From NCBI GenBank assembly GCA_021789975.1, contig JAJYIT010000039.1, positions 1-39,139 of the forward strand: 39,139 bases of DNA, read 5' to 3'. The DNA is from Bacteroidota bacterium (GTDB taxonomy: Bacteria > Bacteroidota > Ignavibacteria > Kryptoniales > JAKASW01). Positions 1-9,532 of the stretch are shown piece after piece; within the stretch, counting starts at the first letter, position 1, and the number at the start of each line of letters is the position of its first letter. The notes under the pieces are model-generated. The model was given only the letters and a program-made list of their open reading frames with translations. It did not search any database and was not told where the DNA came from. Position numbers and translations under genes: made by a program.

Positions 1-19
1 CTCTTATCTTCTTCTCCAT
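1..19 (-). CDS. Transposase start, only six codons in window
   Basis: ATG at 19 is followed by GAG AAG AAG ATA AGA (MEKKIR), then the contig ends. An AAAGGAG motif lies 9 bases upstream of the ATG. Being the first ORF about 107 bases inside an IS terminus, it is most likely the transposase. The product cannot be identified from six residues; the call rests on position only. Confidence 0.4.
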
Positions 20-126
20 AGGTGCTGTCTCCTTTGTTTTGTCGGTTGTCTTGTTTTTTCCCAATTACAATTTTAACCGACTGGAGCGGCACCTCCTAAT
101 TTTTACACAAAGTTACGGACATCACC
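1..126 (-). mobile_element. End of an IS256/Mutator-like insertion sequence
   Basis: Read on the minus strand the element starts at 126 with GGTGATGTCCGTAACTTTG, followed by TGTAAAAATTAGGAGG. The same sequence starts at 39017 on the plus strand. From memory it resembles the IS256 terminal repeat (a TCCGTA..TTGTGTAAAA core), which is the basis for the family call. Behind the terminus come a leader, a ribosome binding site (AAAGGAG, complement of 29-35) and the first codons of an ORF running off the contig. The element interrupts the methyltransferase gene whose last sense codon ends next to position 126. The rest of the element and its target duplication lie outside the window. Confidence 0.7.
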
Positions 127-737
127 TACTCGATCCGCAAATCAGCATCTTCACCCGACAAAGCCTTGCTTATTTCTACATTCGTCTCCCTATACTGGTC
201 CAAATCATATTTCAATATTTCTGATGGAAATGAATAATCGTCTAAGGTAGGTGCTGTCCTCTCAAAACCCTTACCGTGTGGCACCGGAGTCTTTGCCAAG
301 AAAAGTTGCAGTAAATCGTCATTTACCTCAAGGTTCCGCTCAGAAAACGCATGTCTAATTACATCAAACGCGAGATAATTGCTTGCGCCGGAGTACAGTG
401 CAGACATTCCGATCCCAAGTGAATCCCCCGGTCCAATCTCAGCAACGGTCTTGATTTGAGCTATATCGCTCACGAGCCCATTACCATACAAATGCTTTAG
501 ATGTCTCAACCACACCGAGTAACAGTATGCGCTACTTGTGGTCCCACCTGTGCCGGGACGCATCATTAATCTCTCTGGTAAGACAAAACTTGCAAGGGTT
601 CACAATATCGGGTAGGGACGAATGTTCACCCAATTCCTCCAGTAGTTAATGAAAGAGTAATCATTTGAGACCGATTTAAACTGGATCTTGTGAATTTGAG
701 TATTTTCTTGGGTAAGCCAAAGAACACGCAGGAATCA
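126..737 (-). pseudogene. Sugar/polysaccharide SAM-dependent methyltransferase, broken at both ends
   Basis: An open frame from 566 encodes about 146 residues with PGTGGTTSSAYCYSVWLRHL and a SAM-binding glycine motif, VAEIGPGDSLGIG, as in class I methyltransferases often found in polysaccharide loci. The family is normally about twice as long. At the 3' end the left IS starts exactly where the frame stops: the TAG takes TA from the gene and G from the first base of the element. At the 5' end the same frame continues upstream (RLMM is preceded by LPE) but a TGA at 600-602 interrupts it. Before that TGA a protein-like stretch (YSFINYWRNWVNIRPYPIL) runs up to a further stop at 735-737. An ATG at 790 overlaps the stop of the upstream ATP-grasp gene as ATGA and may be the original start, but it is in another frame. 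I infer a dead gene; the last gene of the polysaccharide locus. Confidence 0.65.
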
Positions 738-786
738 TTCAAGATGCCTGAGGCAATATCTCACTTACCCCGGATTATTAGGATTC

Positions 787-1797
787 TCATATTTCCTTCA
801 ACAAATCTTCCACCATCCATCCATAAGGATCAAACTTTTCTTCGTGCCAGTTGAGATTCTTATCCCAGTAGCCGGCGCAAGGGTCATAACCTTCAGGTGT
901 GAAACCATAGGAGATTTCGACAGCCTTCGGTTCCCCATTGTCAAAGACATAATCTAAAGCCAGCGATTGCGATTTGATCTTCTTATTTATGGCGAACGAT
1001 AGCTTTATGAGTTCATCGCGGAAGTTCTCTTTTTCATAGCGGATGTCGCCGCTTCCCGAAGCCCTGAAGTCGTTCTTCCTCACGAGCCTTTTGATCGCAA
1101 AAGCTTTGTCTCCGATAACGATGACCCTTATGTCAAAATCGTTTCCGGGTATGAAGTCTTGAAAATAGACGTAACCCCGATCCGGACCTTTAATCGTGGA
1201 GTAGACCGGTGGGTGGGCAAGCCGGACAATTCCCTTTGCGACGTCCCATGCGTTGGTTTTCCCGAGCCGGTATTTGCGCCACCTCTCGCTCAGATTGGAC
1301 CACGGATCATATTGTGTGAACCCTCTGCCGAAAGCCCTCCCGATTAGCATCTTCGCTTCGGACCTGGTGTTCACGAGCCGCACACTGGCCGACCCGGCTC
1401 CTCCGCGTAGTTTCAAAACTTTCGGAAAGCGTGTTCCATCAACCCAGTTCAGCGCTTCTTTTTCGTCGTAGAATACATAACTGGGGACAAAGGGCGCTTT
1501 AACGGCCTCCAGCAAATACTTCTGGCCCAATTTGTCATCGAAATGCCACGCCGTATTATAGTCCGGGAAGACTCTCATGCCTGCCTGCTCAAGTGAGAAG
1601 AGAAGCTGCTTCGCAAACAGAAGCTCCTTGGGGTTGTCCTGGTGATGGTGCCACATCAACGCTTTGCAGTCGCCAAGTTGCTGGATGATGTCGTTCGCGT
1701 GGCAGTCGACCAGCTTGTAGGGAATGCTCCTCTCCTGACAATAGCGGACCCATCTTGGATGAAAACCTGCTTGGCTGTTATGGATGGCTACATTCAC
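787..1797 (-). CDS. ATP-grasp domain protein, polysaccharide locus
   Basis: 336 residues. ATP-grasp features are visible: a lysine-bearing strand and glycine loop FPKVLKLRGGAGSASVRLV (about 124-142), FQDFIPGNDFDIRVIVIG (about 212-229) and the metal-binding C-terminal strand LDYVFDNGEPKAVEISYGF (281-299). The family joins a carboxylate to an amine or thiol using ATP, via an acyl-phosphate. The N-terminal pre-ATP-grasp part (MNVAIHNSQAGFHPRWVRYC) starts like a Rossmann-type domain. It overlaps the CapA-like gene by 20 bases and its stop overlaps an ATG at 790, so it belongs to the operon. A plausible job is adding an amino acid or peptide to the glycan or making such a precursor, but the substrate cannot be read from sequence. 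Confidence 0.75.
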   Translation of the reverse strand: MNVAIHNSQAGFHPRWVRYCQERSIPYKLVDCHANDIIQQLGDCKALMWHHHQDNPKELLFAKQLLFSLEQAGMRVFPDYNTAWHFDDKLGQKYLLEAVKAPFVPSYVFYDEKEALNWVDGTRFPKVLKLRGGAGSASVRLVNTRSEAKMLIGRAFGRGFTQYDPWSNLSERWRKYRLGKTNAWDVAKGIVRLAHPPVYSTIKGPDRGYVYFQDFIPGNDFDIRVIVIGDKAFAIKRLVRKNDFRASGSGDIRYEKENFRDELIKLSFAINKKIKSQSLALDYVFDNGEPKAVEISYGFTPEGYDPCAGYWDKNLNWHEEKFDPYGWMVEDLLKEI

Positions 1798-2926
1798 GTT
1801 CCAGAATCCTCTGTAGTACGTCGCGATGAGCTTCGCAACGAATTAGGTTCAACAAGAGCCGCTTCTTCTCGCGGGACCAGAGGCTAGGAAACCATTTCCG
1901 GTTCTGCATCGCGCTCACTATCCGACTTTGGTGCGGCTCTATAAATGCATCGTACATTTTTCGCTGGTGGTCGACATATTCTTCGAAAGCATTTTCTAGT
2001 CTTGAGTCCGCGGCAATGATGTCGTTTAGTTTTCCAATCCGAATAGTTCTTTCTTCAAGTTCTTCCTCATTGCTTAACCTTACTCCCACCCGCTCATCGT
2101 TTTGATTGAAGTGGATTAAATCGAAGGTAATCCGTCTCTTACTCAATTCGAGGAGAACTGCCATACCTTCATTCCAGAAAGAATGATGTCGCACCTTATT
2201 GTCAAACACAAAGTTTCCCACAGAATAGAAAATGGGCGCGCTGTTGTACACTTCGTACCCGGCAACACAATGGGGGTGGTGATTGATCACAGCATCGGCC
2301 CCTGCATCGACAAAAAACCGGAAAAGTCTTTTCATGTGGGGGCTTGGAAGAGGGTACATCTCGTGTCCGCCGTGCGTTATCACAATTACCCTGTCTGACT
2401 TCGTTTTCGCCGACTTTATCGAATTGTAATTCCTCAGCGGATCTATGGGGTTAGCTCCCGCACCCGCGGTGATGGTCGTTGACCATTCATTCTCTGCGAA
2501 ATTTAGAATCGAGATTTTTACTCCCTTCATGGAAGATTGAAAGGGTTCCGCGGCCTTCTCAAGGCTGCTCCCCGCTCCCACATACGACAAGTTATTTTGC
2601 CTGAGGGTATCGAGAGTCTCCTCCAGACCTCCTTGACCGTAGTCCATTATGTGGTTGTTTGCAAGTGACACCATCTTGAAGCCAGCGTATGCCAACGACC
2701 CGGCGCTTTTCGGGTCGGCCTTAATCGCAGGCCCGGTCTTCACTATCGGCACGCTCCCTTTGGTCAGAGGGGACTCCAAGTTCGTTATCGCAAAATCGGC
2801 TTGCTGAACAAATCGACGAAAATCACCAAATAGTGCATCGTTCTCCCCCCGAGCGATTAATGCGGCAGTGCGATTCCCACCGAAGAAATCGCCCGTTATT
2901 AAGACGCTCGCGGAATCTTCTACCAC
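1778..2926 (-). CDS. CapA-like metallophosphatase-fold capsule protein
   Basis: 382 residues, GTG start directly after the stop of the upstream gene (TGA then GTG, no gap). It carries the metal-centre motifs of the CapA/PgsA family (calcineurin-like fold): ITGDFFGG (10-17), NLESPL (49-54), LANNHIMDYG (88-97), ITHGGHE (183-189), INHHPH (214-219) and YSVGNFVFD (234-242). CapA proteins are tied to poly-gamma-glutamate and other capsule synthesis, but their reaction is not settled. No N-terminal signal or anchor helix is obvious, unlike the classical membrane-anchored CapA, so it may act in the cytoplasm. Its tail (from about 260) is charged and helical. It overlaps the ATP-grasp gene by 20 bases, suggesting linked function. 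Confidence 0.85.
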   Translation of the reverse strand: MVEDSASVLITGDFFGGNRTAALIARGENDALFGDFRRFVQQADFAITNLESPLTKGSVPIVKTGPAIKADPKSAGSLAYAGFKMVSLANNHIMDYGQGGLEETLDTLRQNNLSYVGAGSSLEKAAEPFQSSMKGVKISILNFAENEWSTTITAGAGANPIDPLRNYNSIKSAKTKSDRVIVITHGGHEMYPLPSPHMKRLFRFFVDAGADAVINHHPHCVAGYEVYNSAPIFYSVGNFVFDNKVRHHSFWNEGMAVLLELSKRRITFDLIHFNQNDERVGVRLSNEEELEERTIRIGKLNDIIAADSRLENAFEEYVDHQRKMYDAFIEPHQSRIVSAMQNRKWFPSLWSREKKRLLLNLIRCEAHRDVLQRILERECSHP

Positions 2927-4048
2927 TCAACCCTCATCGATGAGTCTTCCTAGCGCGCCTGAGGAGAGAAATCGAACGTCAGGCCACCTCCTCAACAATG
3001 ATTGAAGCAATAGATTGAGCAAACGTAGGTTGCGGTCCCTATTTGCCGCATTGATGAAGCCAACGTAATTCACCCTGTGTGATGAAATCACAGCAGGTTT
3101 CCCGTACCTGAAAGCCGTGGATATCTGAGCCATGCAACGATCAACCCAATCAATGTTAGGGCTTGAAGCAGGTTCGAATATGACGTTGCGAACTAAGTAA
3201 CGTTGTCCTAGATGGTTCTTCTGCCCCTGGTAGTGCGGCCTTGTATTCTTGGGTCGCTCATAAGCCTCAGAGAGATACTGATTCCTGATCCCTTGAATAT
3301 ACCTAACCCCAGATTGGTGTAACACACTCTCCACCGGATCATCCCAAACGTAGTTTGGCGCGACGAAAGACTCGGAAGCATATCCGAAGGTGTCTTGGAA
3401 CAACTTTACCGCTTCCTCGACTATTATTCCTTTCTCGTGGAGCGGGCCCCCATCAGTGCGGTCAAAGGCAGCCAGATAGCTTCCTCTCTTCTCCCTGACT
3501 ATGTGCCGACTCACAGCAAAAACGCCGAGATCAAAAGCTCTCGCTGTTTCTCCTAGCCCATTTCTCAAATCGCGCATCCACAGAGAAACGTTAAGATGCT
3601 CCCGTCCATGCAACTCCGGGTGGAAAACACCATCGTCCATGCCCGCTTTCCAAAGCGAAAACGAATTCTGGTGTTCCGGATACCGCTTCAATGTCTCTCT
3701 GAAGTGTTCGAAATAGTAATTCCTAAACCCGTCGGCTTTTATTCTCGCGAAGTCCGGATTCACCATGATGCAGTTCGCCGTGATGAGGGGGTGAATGCCC
3801 CCCGAGTCCTTGTACTTCATTAGCAGCTCAAACAAGTTCTCCAGATCTCTTTCACTGGCCAGGCTGTCGTTCATCATGTAGTGACAAGCTTCGACATTGA
3901 AACCGTCATCCTTGAGTGCCTTGAGGACTTCCTTCGATGGAGTTCGCTCACTGCCCCAGTCGTCGGACTCTATCACGACTATTCTGCGATCGGTTCGCCA
4001 CCCGCGTAGGTTCACGATGCTATCGGACAAGAATCGTTTAACACTCAT
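2927..4048 (-). CDS. NodB-like polysaccharide (de)acetylase, copy 2 of a tandem pair
   Basis: 373 residues from ATG 4048, chosen because GAGAAG sits just ahead and the upstream gene stops at 4053; a start at 4087 would overlap that gene by 35 bases. The deacetylase-like pattern is ESDDWGSE (27-34; Asp pair 29-30), ELHGREHLN (145-153; two His as metal ligands) and VISSHRVNYVG near the C-terminus. The neighbour at 4053-5174 has all of these at matching positions. Members with this ESDDWG signature are usually annotated as polysaccharide (de)acetylases of the NodB/glycoside hydrolase fold; substrates are unknown. No signal peptide, so it probably acts on cytoplasmic lipid-linked intermediates (inference). 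Confidence 0.7.
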   Translation of the reverse strand: MSVKRFLSDSIVNLRGWRTDRRIVVIESDDWGSERTPSKEVLKALKDDGFNVEACHYMMNDSLASERDLENLFELLMKYKDSGGIHPLITANCIMVNPDFARIKADGFRNYYFEHFRETLKRYPEHQNSFSLWKAGMDDGVFHPELHGREHLNVSLWMRDLRNGLGETARAFDLGVFAVSRHIVREKRGSYLAAFDRTDGGPLHEKGIIVEEAVKLFQDTFGYASESFVAPNYVWDDPVESVLHQSGVRYIQGIRNQYLSEAYERPKNTRPHYQGQKNHLGQRYLVRNVIFEPASSPNIDWVDRCMAQISTAFRYGKPAVISSHRVNYVGFINAANRDRNLRLLNLLLQSLLRRWPDVRFLSSGALGRLIDEG

Positions 4049-4052
4049 CTTC

Positions 4053-5174
4053 TCAATTACCAGAAGTAATGAGACATCCAAGCTCACTAGAAGTCATGAA
4101 TTCGATGTCGGTCCAGTTCTTCACGACGTTGCGTAAGAGTGCTTCCAGTTGCATTAGTCCCCTTGCTTTGTTTTGCGGACTTAAACGACCTATGTAGTTA
4201 ACGCGATGCGAACTGATCACCGCCGGTTTCTTCCATTTGAAAGCGATTTGAATCTCCGACAGACAGGAATCAACCCAATCTTTTCTTCCGTCGCCCGGCT
4301 CGAAGAAGCAATTCCGCGTCAAATATCTTTGCCCATTCTTGTTTTGCTGCCCGAGCCAGTGGAATCTCCTTCCCGTTCTTCCGCCGCCGAGGGCTTCCCT
4401 CTGGATCTTGGAGGTCGACATGAACCTGACGCCATAGTCGTCGGCTAGTTTCTCAAGCGAATTGTTTATCGGTCCGTTCGGCGGGACAAAAAACTCAGCC
4501 TTATACCCGTGCAGTTTCTCGAACAACTCGAGGCCTGTCGTTATTGCCTCTCTATGGGTTTCCAAATCCGCCATGGTCTCCAAATCGAAAGCCGCCTGGT
4601 AACTCACACCGTACTGATGTCTGTTATTGAATCCCCAGAAACCATAATCGAAGGCAAGTCTCGTCTCGCGGTCATTCTGTCGAAGTGCCCGCATCCACGC
4701 GGCGACATTCAGATGCTCTCTCCCATGAAACTGCGGCACGAACAAGCGTTCCTGGATCCCTTGCTTCCACAGCATGAAAGCATCCGATAATCCGTACCTC
4801 CTTAAAGTCTCATTGAAGGGCTCATAGTAGTATTGCTCAAACTTACCCTCCTTTATTCTTTCGAAATCAGGATTTGCAGTGAGGCTGACGGCTGTAAAGA
4901 CGGGGTGGCGTCCGTTTTTGTCCGTGAATTTCGAGAGTGTTTCAAATAGAGAAGACAGGTCATCTGGAGAAGCCAGTGTGTCGTTCTTATTATATCTCTC
5001 CGATTCACCGTCCATCGAAAGTCCCTTACTCTTCAGCGCTTCGTATGCTTTTAATGAAGGCATACGAATACTCCCCCAGTCATCACTTTCAAAAACAATT
5101 ACTCTTCGGTTACTTCGCCACCCCGGGAGGTTAGAAAGACTTCTTCGAAGGGAGTATCTCAAATCAGATATCAC
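4053..5174 (-). CDS. NodB-like polysaccharide (de)acetylase, copy 1 of a tandem pair
   Basis: 373 residues, GTG start. It shares with its neighbour the opening pattern LPGWRSNRRVIVFESDDWGS (16-35; Asp 31-32), PQFHGREHLNVAAWMRALR (148-166; His 150 and 154) and PAVISSHRVNYIG near the end. The two proteins have equal length and clearly related sequence but differ at most positions, so this is an old duplication, not a recent copy. The Asp pair and His-x3-His suggest a divalent metal site typical of carbohydrate esterases. A poor ribosome binding site precedes the GTG. Its substrate is unknown; position in the locus argues for modification of the repeat unit. Confidence 0.7.
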   Translation of the reverse strand: MISDLRYSLRRSLSNLPGWRSNRRVIVFESDDWGSIRMPSLKAYEALKSKGLSMDGESERYNKNDTLASPDDLSSLFETLSKFTDKNGRHPVFTAVSLTANPDFERIKEGKFEQYYYEPFNETLRRYGLSDAFMLWKQGIQERLFVPQFHGREHLNVAAWMRALRQNDRETRLAFDYGFWGFNNRHQYGVSYQAAFDLETMADLETHREAITTGLELFEKLHGYKAEFFVPPNGPINNSLEKLADDYGVRFMSTSKIQREALGGGRTGRRFHWLGQQNKNGQRYLTRNCFFEPGDGRKDWVDSCLSEIQIAFKWKKPAVISSHRVNYIGRLSPQNKARGLMQLEALLRNVVKNWTDIEFMTSSELGCLITSGN

Positions 5175-5233
5175 TCAGTTCACCCACAAAGAGAATATAT
5201 TTTGGTGAGTTAGTACGATGAGCCTTAACACGT

Positions 5234-6385
5234 CTACAACGCTGCAATGGAATTCGTTCCCTTGATTCCCGGGGACAGCAAGGTGAAAAACCATTTCAGC
5301 TTCTCTAAATTTTCGCGGTAATGGAATTCAGTTTTTGCGATTTGTTTCGCATTGACGTGCAGTTGACCGACGAGCTTGCGATCGCTGAGGACAAGGAAGA
5401 TCTTCTCCGCGATGTCCTTGGGGTCATCCGGCACGGCATAAACGCAGTGCTTCTTGTCCTTTAGATAACCTGTTACTTCGCCCACCGGCGTGGTGACAAT
5501 CGGTTTCCCCAGGGCCAGGTATTCCCCTAGTCTCGTTGAGAAATTAAATTTGTTCTGCTCCGTCCAAGTCTTGTTGATTACTACCAGGTCACAGGCACGC
5601 TGATAACGAAGGAGGGTGTCATCATCCGGATCATCAAGATAGTGAACGAATGGTTTTAGCTCCGCTTTCTCCACCAGGCTCTCTATTGCATCTGTGACCT
5701 TCCGAAATCCCAAATCCGTTGACAGATAGAAGTGGAGTGGAATTTGATACTTTTCATGGACTATGCTGAACGCTTCAAAGACCGCGATGATGCCATCCTT
5801 CGAGTCGTTCAACGTCGCGCTATGGAGCATAAAGGGATGAGGTAATTGCAAAGGTAGAGATTGTCCATCCTGAAAATACTGGTAGTCAACCAAGATTGGT
5901 ATTTTTGTGATGCTGGCCTTTCGGTTGGAATACCTGGAGACAAACTCACTGAGTGCCTCCGAGATCACTACAAAACCATCTACGAACGGGAACACCAAGT
6001 GCGTGAGGCAATAAAGGTTAATTGGCGCGAAATATTTGAGCACCCTGTCTCGCCTTCCGCTATCCCGGATGGAATACGGCTTCTCGTTTATCTCGAGTAC
6101 CACCCGGCTCCGCTTGAGTCTCACATAGCCGATGATAACAAACTTGCTGACCCACCCGAAGCCGTAGACAAAATAGACATCGGCAACTGTCCTAAGGTTC
6201 AGCAAGTGGGCCAGTGTGTATAGCGGATACAGGAGAGAAAAGAAAACAGACTTGCCGTTTAGCCGGATGGGCAGGATAGAGACCTCTGTCCCCAATGAAA
6301 CGAGCCCCTTCCTGTAGTTGCTGATCCTTCTCGAAGCGGCACCCTTTCCGGGAAATGGGCTATCGTATAAGATTAGAATTCTCAC
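5234..6385 (-). CDS. Glycosyltransferase, GT4-like (GT-B fold)
   Basis: 383 residues from a GTG at 6385 that overlaps the end of the acetyltransferase gene by 26 bases. The start [20 protein letters not shown] is typical of the first GT-B domain. The C-terminal donor domain has [20 protein letters not shown] (284-303), the usual nucleotide-sugar binding region with a conserved Glu (288). Residues about 120-145 are hydrophobic and may dip into the membrane. It should transfer a sugar from a nucleotide donor to a lipid-linked acceptor; donor and linkage cannot be read. Part of the polysaccharide operon. Confidence 0.85.
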   Translation of the reverse strand: MRILILYDSPFPGKGAASRRISNYRKGLVSLGTEVSILPIRLNGKSVFFSLLYPLYTLAHLLNLRTVADVYFVYGFGWVSKFVIIGYVRLKRSRVVLEINEKPYSIRDSGRRDRVLKYFAPINLYCLTHLVFPFVDGFVVISEALSEFVSRYSNRKASITKIPILVDYQYFQDGQSLPLQLPHPFMLHSATLNDSKDGIIAVFEAFSIVHEKYQIPLHFYLSTDLGFRKVTDAIESLVEKAELKPFVHYLDDPDDDTLLRYQRACDLVVINKTWTEQNKFNFSTRLGEYLALGKPIVTTPVGEVTGYLKDKKHCVYAVPDDPKDIAEKIFLVLSDRKLVGQLHVNAKQIAKTEFHYRENLEKLKWFFTLLSPGIKGTNSIAAL

Positions 6386-6989
6386 TCTTCCCCAGAGGCT
6401 TTATAATTCTGCAGGGGTTGCCCGCTGCAATCACGTTTGACGGAATATTCTTGGTAACGACGCTTCCCGCTCCGATAACCGAATTCTCCCCTATTGAGAC
6501 TCCTTTAAGCACCTTCACCCCTTCTCCGAGCCACACATTCTTACCAATTCGTATGGGCCTTGGATTTCCCGATCTCGGATCATCCTCATGCCAATCCCCG
6601 TCTGTGATCAGTGTGTTTGCACCGATCCGGACGTTGTCTTCTATTATGATTTCTTTGAAACACCCTATCACCGTACCGGAGAAACCACACCTTTCACCGA
6701 TCACAAGATTGGCTTCCCGGGTCAGGGCGGAGATTATGCACGGTCGGTTGATCCCTATAAGGTTCGATGTCGGCCGGGATAGGAAAACACACGATCTGCC
6801 TACAGATATTCTTGCTGTCTTGGCTCTCTTGAATTTGGCCCTGCCAACAAATGACACACCTCTCGACAATTTCACGCCACGCAAGCACGCAGAAATTGCC
6901 ATGTATCCGCTCCAGAACCAAGCGCATACACCACGCCAAGTCGAATCAATTCTATTCAATAAGGCATTGGAGAAATCAAACGCGGCCAT
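6360..6989 (-). CDS. Left-handed beta-helix O-acetyltransferase (hexapeptide repeat)
   Basis: 209 residues from ATG 6989. This start is chosen because the upstream glycosyltransferase stops there (overlap TGATG by one base) and homologous sequence begins only after it. Hexapeptide-repeat pattern from about residue 95: [66 protein letters not shown] His in DGDWH (134) fits the catalytic base seen in sugar O-acetyltransferases of the maltose/galactoside/serine acetyltransferase class. Acetyl-CoA is the probable donor. It most likely acetylates a sugar of the repeat unit. A tryptophan-rich hydrophobic start (about 18-35) could associate with the membrane. Confidence 0.85.
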   Translation of the reverse strand: MAAFDFSNALLNRIDSTWRGVCAWFWSGYMAISACLRGVKLSRGVSFVGRAKFKRAKTARISVGRSCVFLSRPTSNLIGINRPCIISALTREANLVIGERCGFSGTVIGCFKEIIIEDNVRIGANTLITDGDWHEDDPRSGNPRPIRIGKNVWLGEGVKVLKGVSIGENSVIGAGSVVTKNIPSNVIAAGNPCRIIKPLGKSENSNLIR

Positions 6990-8239
6990 CAGTGAGATCT
7001 CTGTATCTGCATATAGACTTTCAACTGTTGCTCGACTATCTTCTTCCTGTTGTGACGAGAAACCGCCTTCCTTCGGGCCGTTTCTCCGAACTTCGCTGCC
7101 TTTCCCCGGTCGTTCTTCAGTTCCAATACGGCACCCGCTAACGCCCACGGATCACCGTCCTGGACCAGGATTCCATCTTCGCCGTCCTTGAGCAGCGATG
7201 GGGTTCCTCCCGCACACGTCGCAATGCAAGGCATTCCAAGCATCATCGCCTCGCAGAGATTGTTCGGACTGTTTTCTATGTGCGAAGGCATTACATAAAT
7301 ATCCGCCTCCAGCATTTTCTGGACCAAAGGCTCTTCGGTCAATGGTCCGAGGAGCACCAGTCCCTTTGAAGGGTACTGCTTACCCAATAATTTCCGGGCC
7401 ACTTTTACTATCAGATCATCTTTTCGTACCCCAGCAACTCTCCACTGCACGTTGTACCCGAGGTTGTTTAGCAAGGTCAGGCTCTGACAGATGGTCTCAA
7501 ATCCCTTATAAGGGCTGTTACCGTTTGTGGTGTGAAGAACCAGCGCATGATGCTCCTGAGGCGCCCAGCGATCTTCGTAAAACGAGTCACGGAGCATCTC
7601 CTCAGATCTGAAGTAAACACTGCCGGGGGCTAAGATCCTCGAAACGCGCCTATCCCAATCCGTTCTTCCAATGACAAATTTACACCGGCTCATGATGAGC
7701 CTTTCCCGATTGCTCATCTTCCGAAAGAGTTTCTGCCTACCCTTGAATGATTCATAAAATGGCACGTCTGCAATCGAGCCAAATTTCAGAACTTTCGTTC
7801 TCAGGCCCATTTGTCCTATGCCGGACAAGAACTTGTGGTAGTGCACGTTGATGATTCCCTGCATCGAAACAACGACAGGTATTTTCGTATGGTCGATAAT
7901 ATTTCCGAAAGGGTTTTCAGTGCCGTGAATGTGGATGACGTCGGGCTTTATCATCTCCACAAGCCGCAAGTATTTTGGGAGGTCCTCGTCATCTGTAAAA
8001 TGCCTGAACAGTTTGGCTCTAAGAAACACCCATCTCCAATGTCTGTCATAGATCGGATAATAGTGAACCCCCTGATGAACGAAATCACCCGAAGGCTTTG
8101 GATGGTAAAAGGCCACATGCAGCTCCACCTTATCCCTCAAGGCTTTATCAAGCGAGCTTAGCCAGCCCCCTCCAACCCCCGGTATCTTGAGATACTCTCC
8201 CCCAGAGGCAGCGGTATTCGAAAACCAAAGGACCCTCAT
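6989..8239 (-). CDS. Glycosyltransferase family 4-like
   Basis: 416 residues, ATG start 6 bases after the end of wzy. The N-terminal half is GT-B like ([33 protein letters not shown] at 99-112). The C-terminal half has [20 protein letters not shown] (about 235-254) and the E-x7-E motif [20 protein letters not shown] (321-340, Glu 322 and 330), diagnostic of GT4 enzymes. It would add one sugar to the growing repeat unit at the cytoplasmic membrane face. The stop overlaps the start of the acetyltransferase by one base, implying translational coupling. Confidence 0.9.
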   Translation of the reverse strand: MRVLWFSNTAASGGEYLKIPGVGGGWLSSLDKALRDKVELHVAFYHPKPSGDFVHQGVHYYPIYDRHWRWVFLRAKLFRHFTDDEDLPKYLRLVEMIKPDVIHIHGTENPFGNIIDHTKIPVVVSMQGIINVHYHKFLSGIGQMGLRTKVLKFGSIADVPFYESFKGRQKLFRKMSNRERLIMSRCKFVIGRTDWDRRVSRILAPGSVYFRSEEMLRDSFYEDRWAPQEHHALVLHTTNGNSPYKGFETICQSLTLLNNLGYNVQWRVAGVRKDDLIVKVARKLLGKQYPSKGLVLLGPLTEEPLVQKMLEADIYVMPSHIENSPNNLCEAMMLGMPCIATCAGGTPSLLKDGEDGILVQDGDPWALAGAVLELKNDRGKAAKFGETARRKAVSRHNRKKIVEQQLKVYMQIQRSH

Positions 8240-8245
8240 GTTAAA

Positions 8246-9532
8246 CTATACTAATCCAACAATCATTTGCACGTCATCATCAGAGTAACTTCTGATTTCG
8301 TCGGACAGACAAATCCCTAGACTAAGCCAAATCAAAATGTATTCGACGGTAAGGTCCGGCAAGCCGAAACCAACCATGTCAATAAGATTGATCAACACCA
8401 TTGCTGCGGCAGCCTTGCTGAGCAAATTCGAGGAATTGAGCATCCCTCTCTTGACCGCAACAAGTGAGACCAAAATGAATGGGATAAGATAGAAGAGTCC
8501 CCCTTTTAGTATGAGGTACAGATAGCCGTTTTCTATAACGTCGCGCCTTTGATACCCATTTACCGCAGGGTTTGCTATCCCAAGGCTCACCTCATAAGAA
8601 CCATTCATGCCCTTTCCAAAATACCAATCTTCCGGATTGCTATTGAAATCGTTTACGAACTCGTTGATAACACTCACACGGCTGTAAAACACCCCTTGCC
8701 GTTCACCTGTCTCTATCCGCTGGGTGAGGAGCGAAAAATCAGGTTCGAGCGCGTTATATGCCAACAATATGAATGGCGCAGCACCTAGGAGGGCAAGCGC
8801 GAATGCCCACCTTTGCCCTCTCCAATGCCTCCGCGAGCTGAACATAATCATTAGTCCGGCAAAAAAGAATACCGCACCCAAGTACAATATCTCATTTCGA
8901 CGAGCTAGTATTGCCATCAGCGTGAAGGAGACGAGAAGTGCCAGCACAGAGTACATCTGCACGCGTCTGCGGTGGTAGGGCAAAGTGAGAAAAATGAATG
9001 CTGCACCCGACGCAAATGTCCGAGTATAATACTCTGCACCTAGCCTATAATCGTGGGCGAAGCTCAAGAAAAAAGGTAGCGTGAACACCAAGTACAAGAC
9101 AGCCAAGAAGTAGACCAGCTCAATCGACCTCCGGAGAAGAAACAGATCTGGCTTGAAGAGGACTAAGAAGGGAAGCATCGACAGAAGAAGCTGCCCTGAT
9201 ATTAACCTTTTCAAATTCAAATAGTCATTTGCCCGTGACAGCACAGCCGGCAGGCCAATCGCTACAGAGTAGACGACCGAAAGTAGCAAGACCCAGCTTA
9301 ACCACCTGACCAAGACACCGCGGGATTCAAGCGAATAGCCAGTCACGATGCCCTTGATTAGATAGTAGAGCGCCACTGCGCATAGAAAGTATCTCAAGAC
9401 CGGCAAATCAATCCCCCACAAGGTCTGGAACTCACTCACAAATGTCACGGATACAATTGCCAATACCGAGTAATAAATGTATTTCTGCGAAAGTTCCGGC
9501 CAGTAATATCCAAACGGATTTGCGACCTTCAT
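8246..9532 (-). CDS. wzy: Wzy-type O-antigen/capsule polymerase
   Basis: 428 residues with about 11-12 hydrophobic helices and one large polar segment (roughly 275-345, containing RIETGERQGVFYSRVSVINE and FGKGMNGSYEV), the arrangement expected of Wzy polymerases and O-antigen ligases with a big periplasmic loop. Sequence conservation in this family is low, so the call rests on topology and on the neighbouring Wzx and glycosyltransferases. It would join undecaprenyl-linked repeat units in the periplasm. A ligase (WaaL-like) is the main alternative. Its ATG overlaps the stop of the small ORF at 9529-9675 (ATGA). Confidence 0.8.
   Translation of the reverse strand: MKVANPFGYYWPELSQKYIYYSVLAIVSVTFVSEFQTLWGIDLPVLRYFLCAVALYYLIKGIVTGYSLESRGVLVRWLSWVLLLSVVYSVAIGLPAVLSRANDYLNLKRLISGQLLLSMLPFLVLFKPDLFLLRRSIELVYFLAVLYLVFTLPFFLSFAHDYRLGAEYYTRTFASGAAFIFLTLPYHRRRVQMYSVLALLVSFTLMAILARRNEILYLGAVFFFAGLMIMFSSRRHWRGQRWAFALALLGAAPFILLAYNALEPDFSLLTQRIETGERQGVFYSRVSVINEFVNDFNSNPEDWYFGKGMNGSYEVSLGIANPAVNGYQRRDVIENGYLYLILKGGLFYLIPFILVSLVAVKRGMLNSSNLLSKAAAAMVLINLIDMVGFGLPDLTVEYILIWLSLGICLSDEIRSYSDDDVQMIVGLV

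Noticed and set aside
6990-7148. Extended N-terminus (53 codons) of the acetyltransferase
   Set aside because: It lies inside the upstream glycosyltransferase, and ATG 6989 is coupled to that gene's stop.
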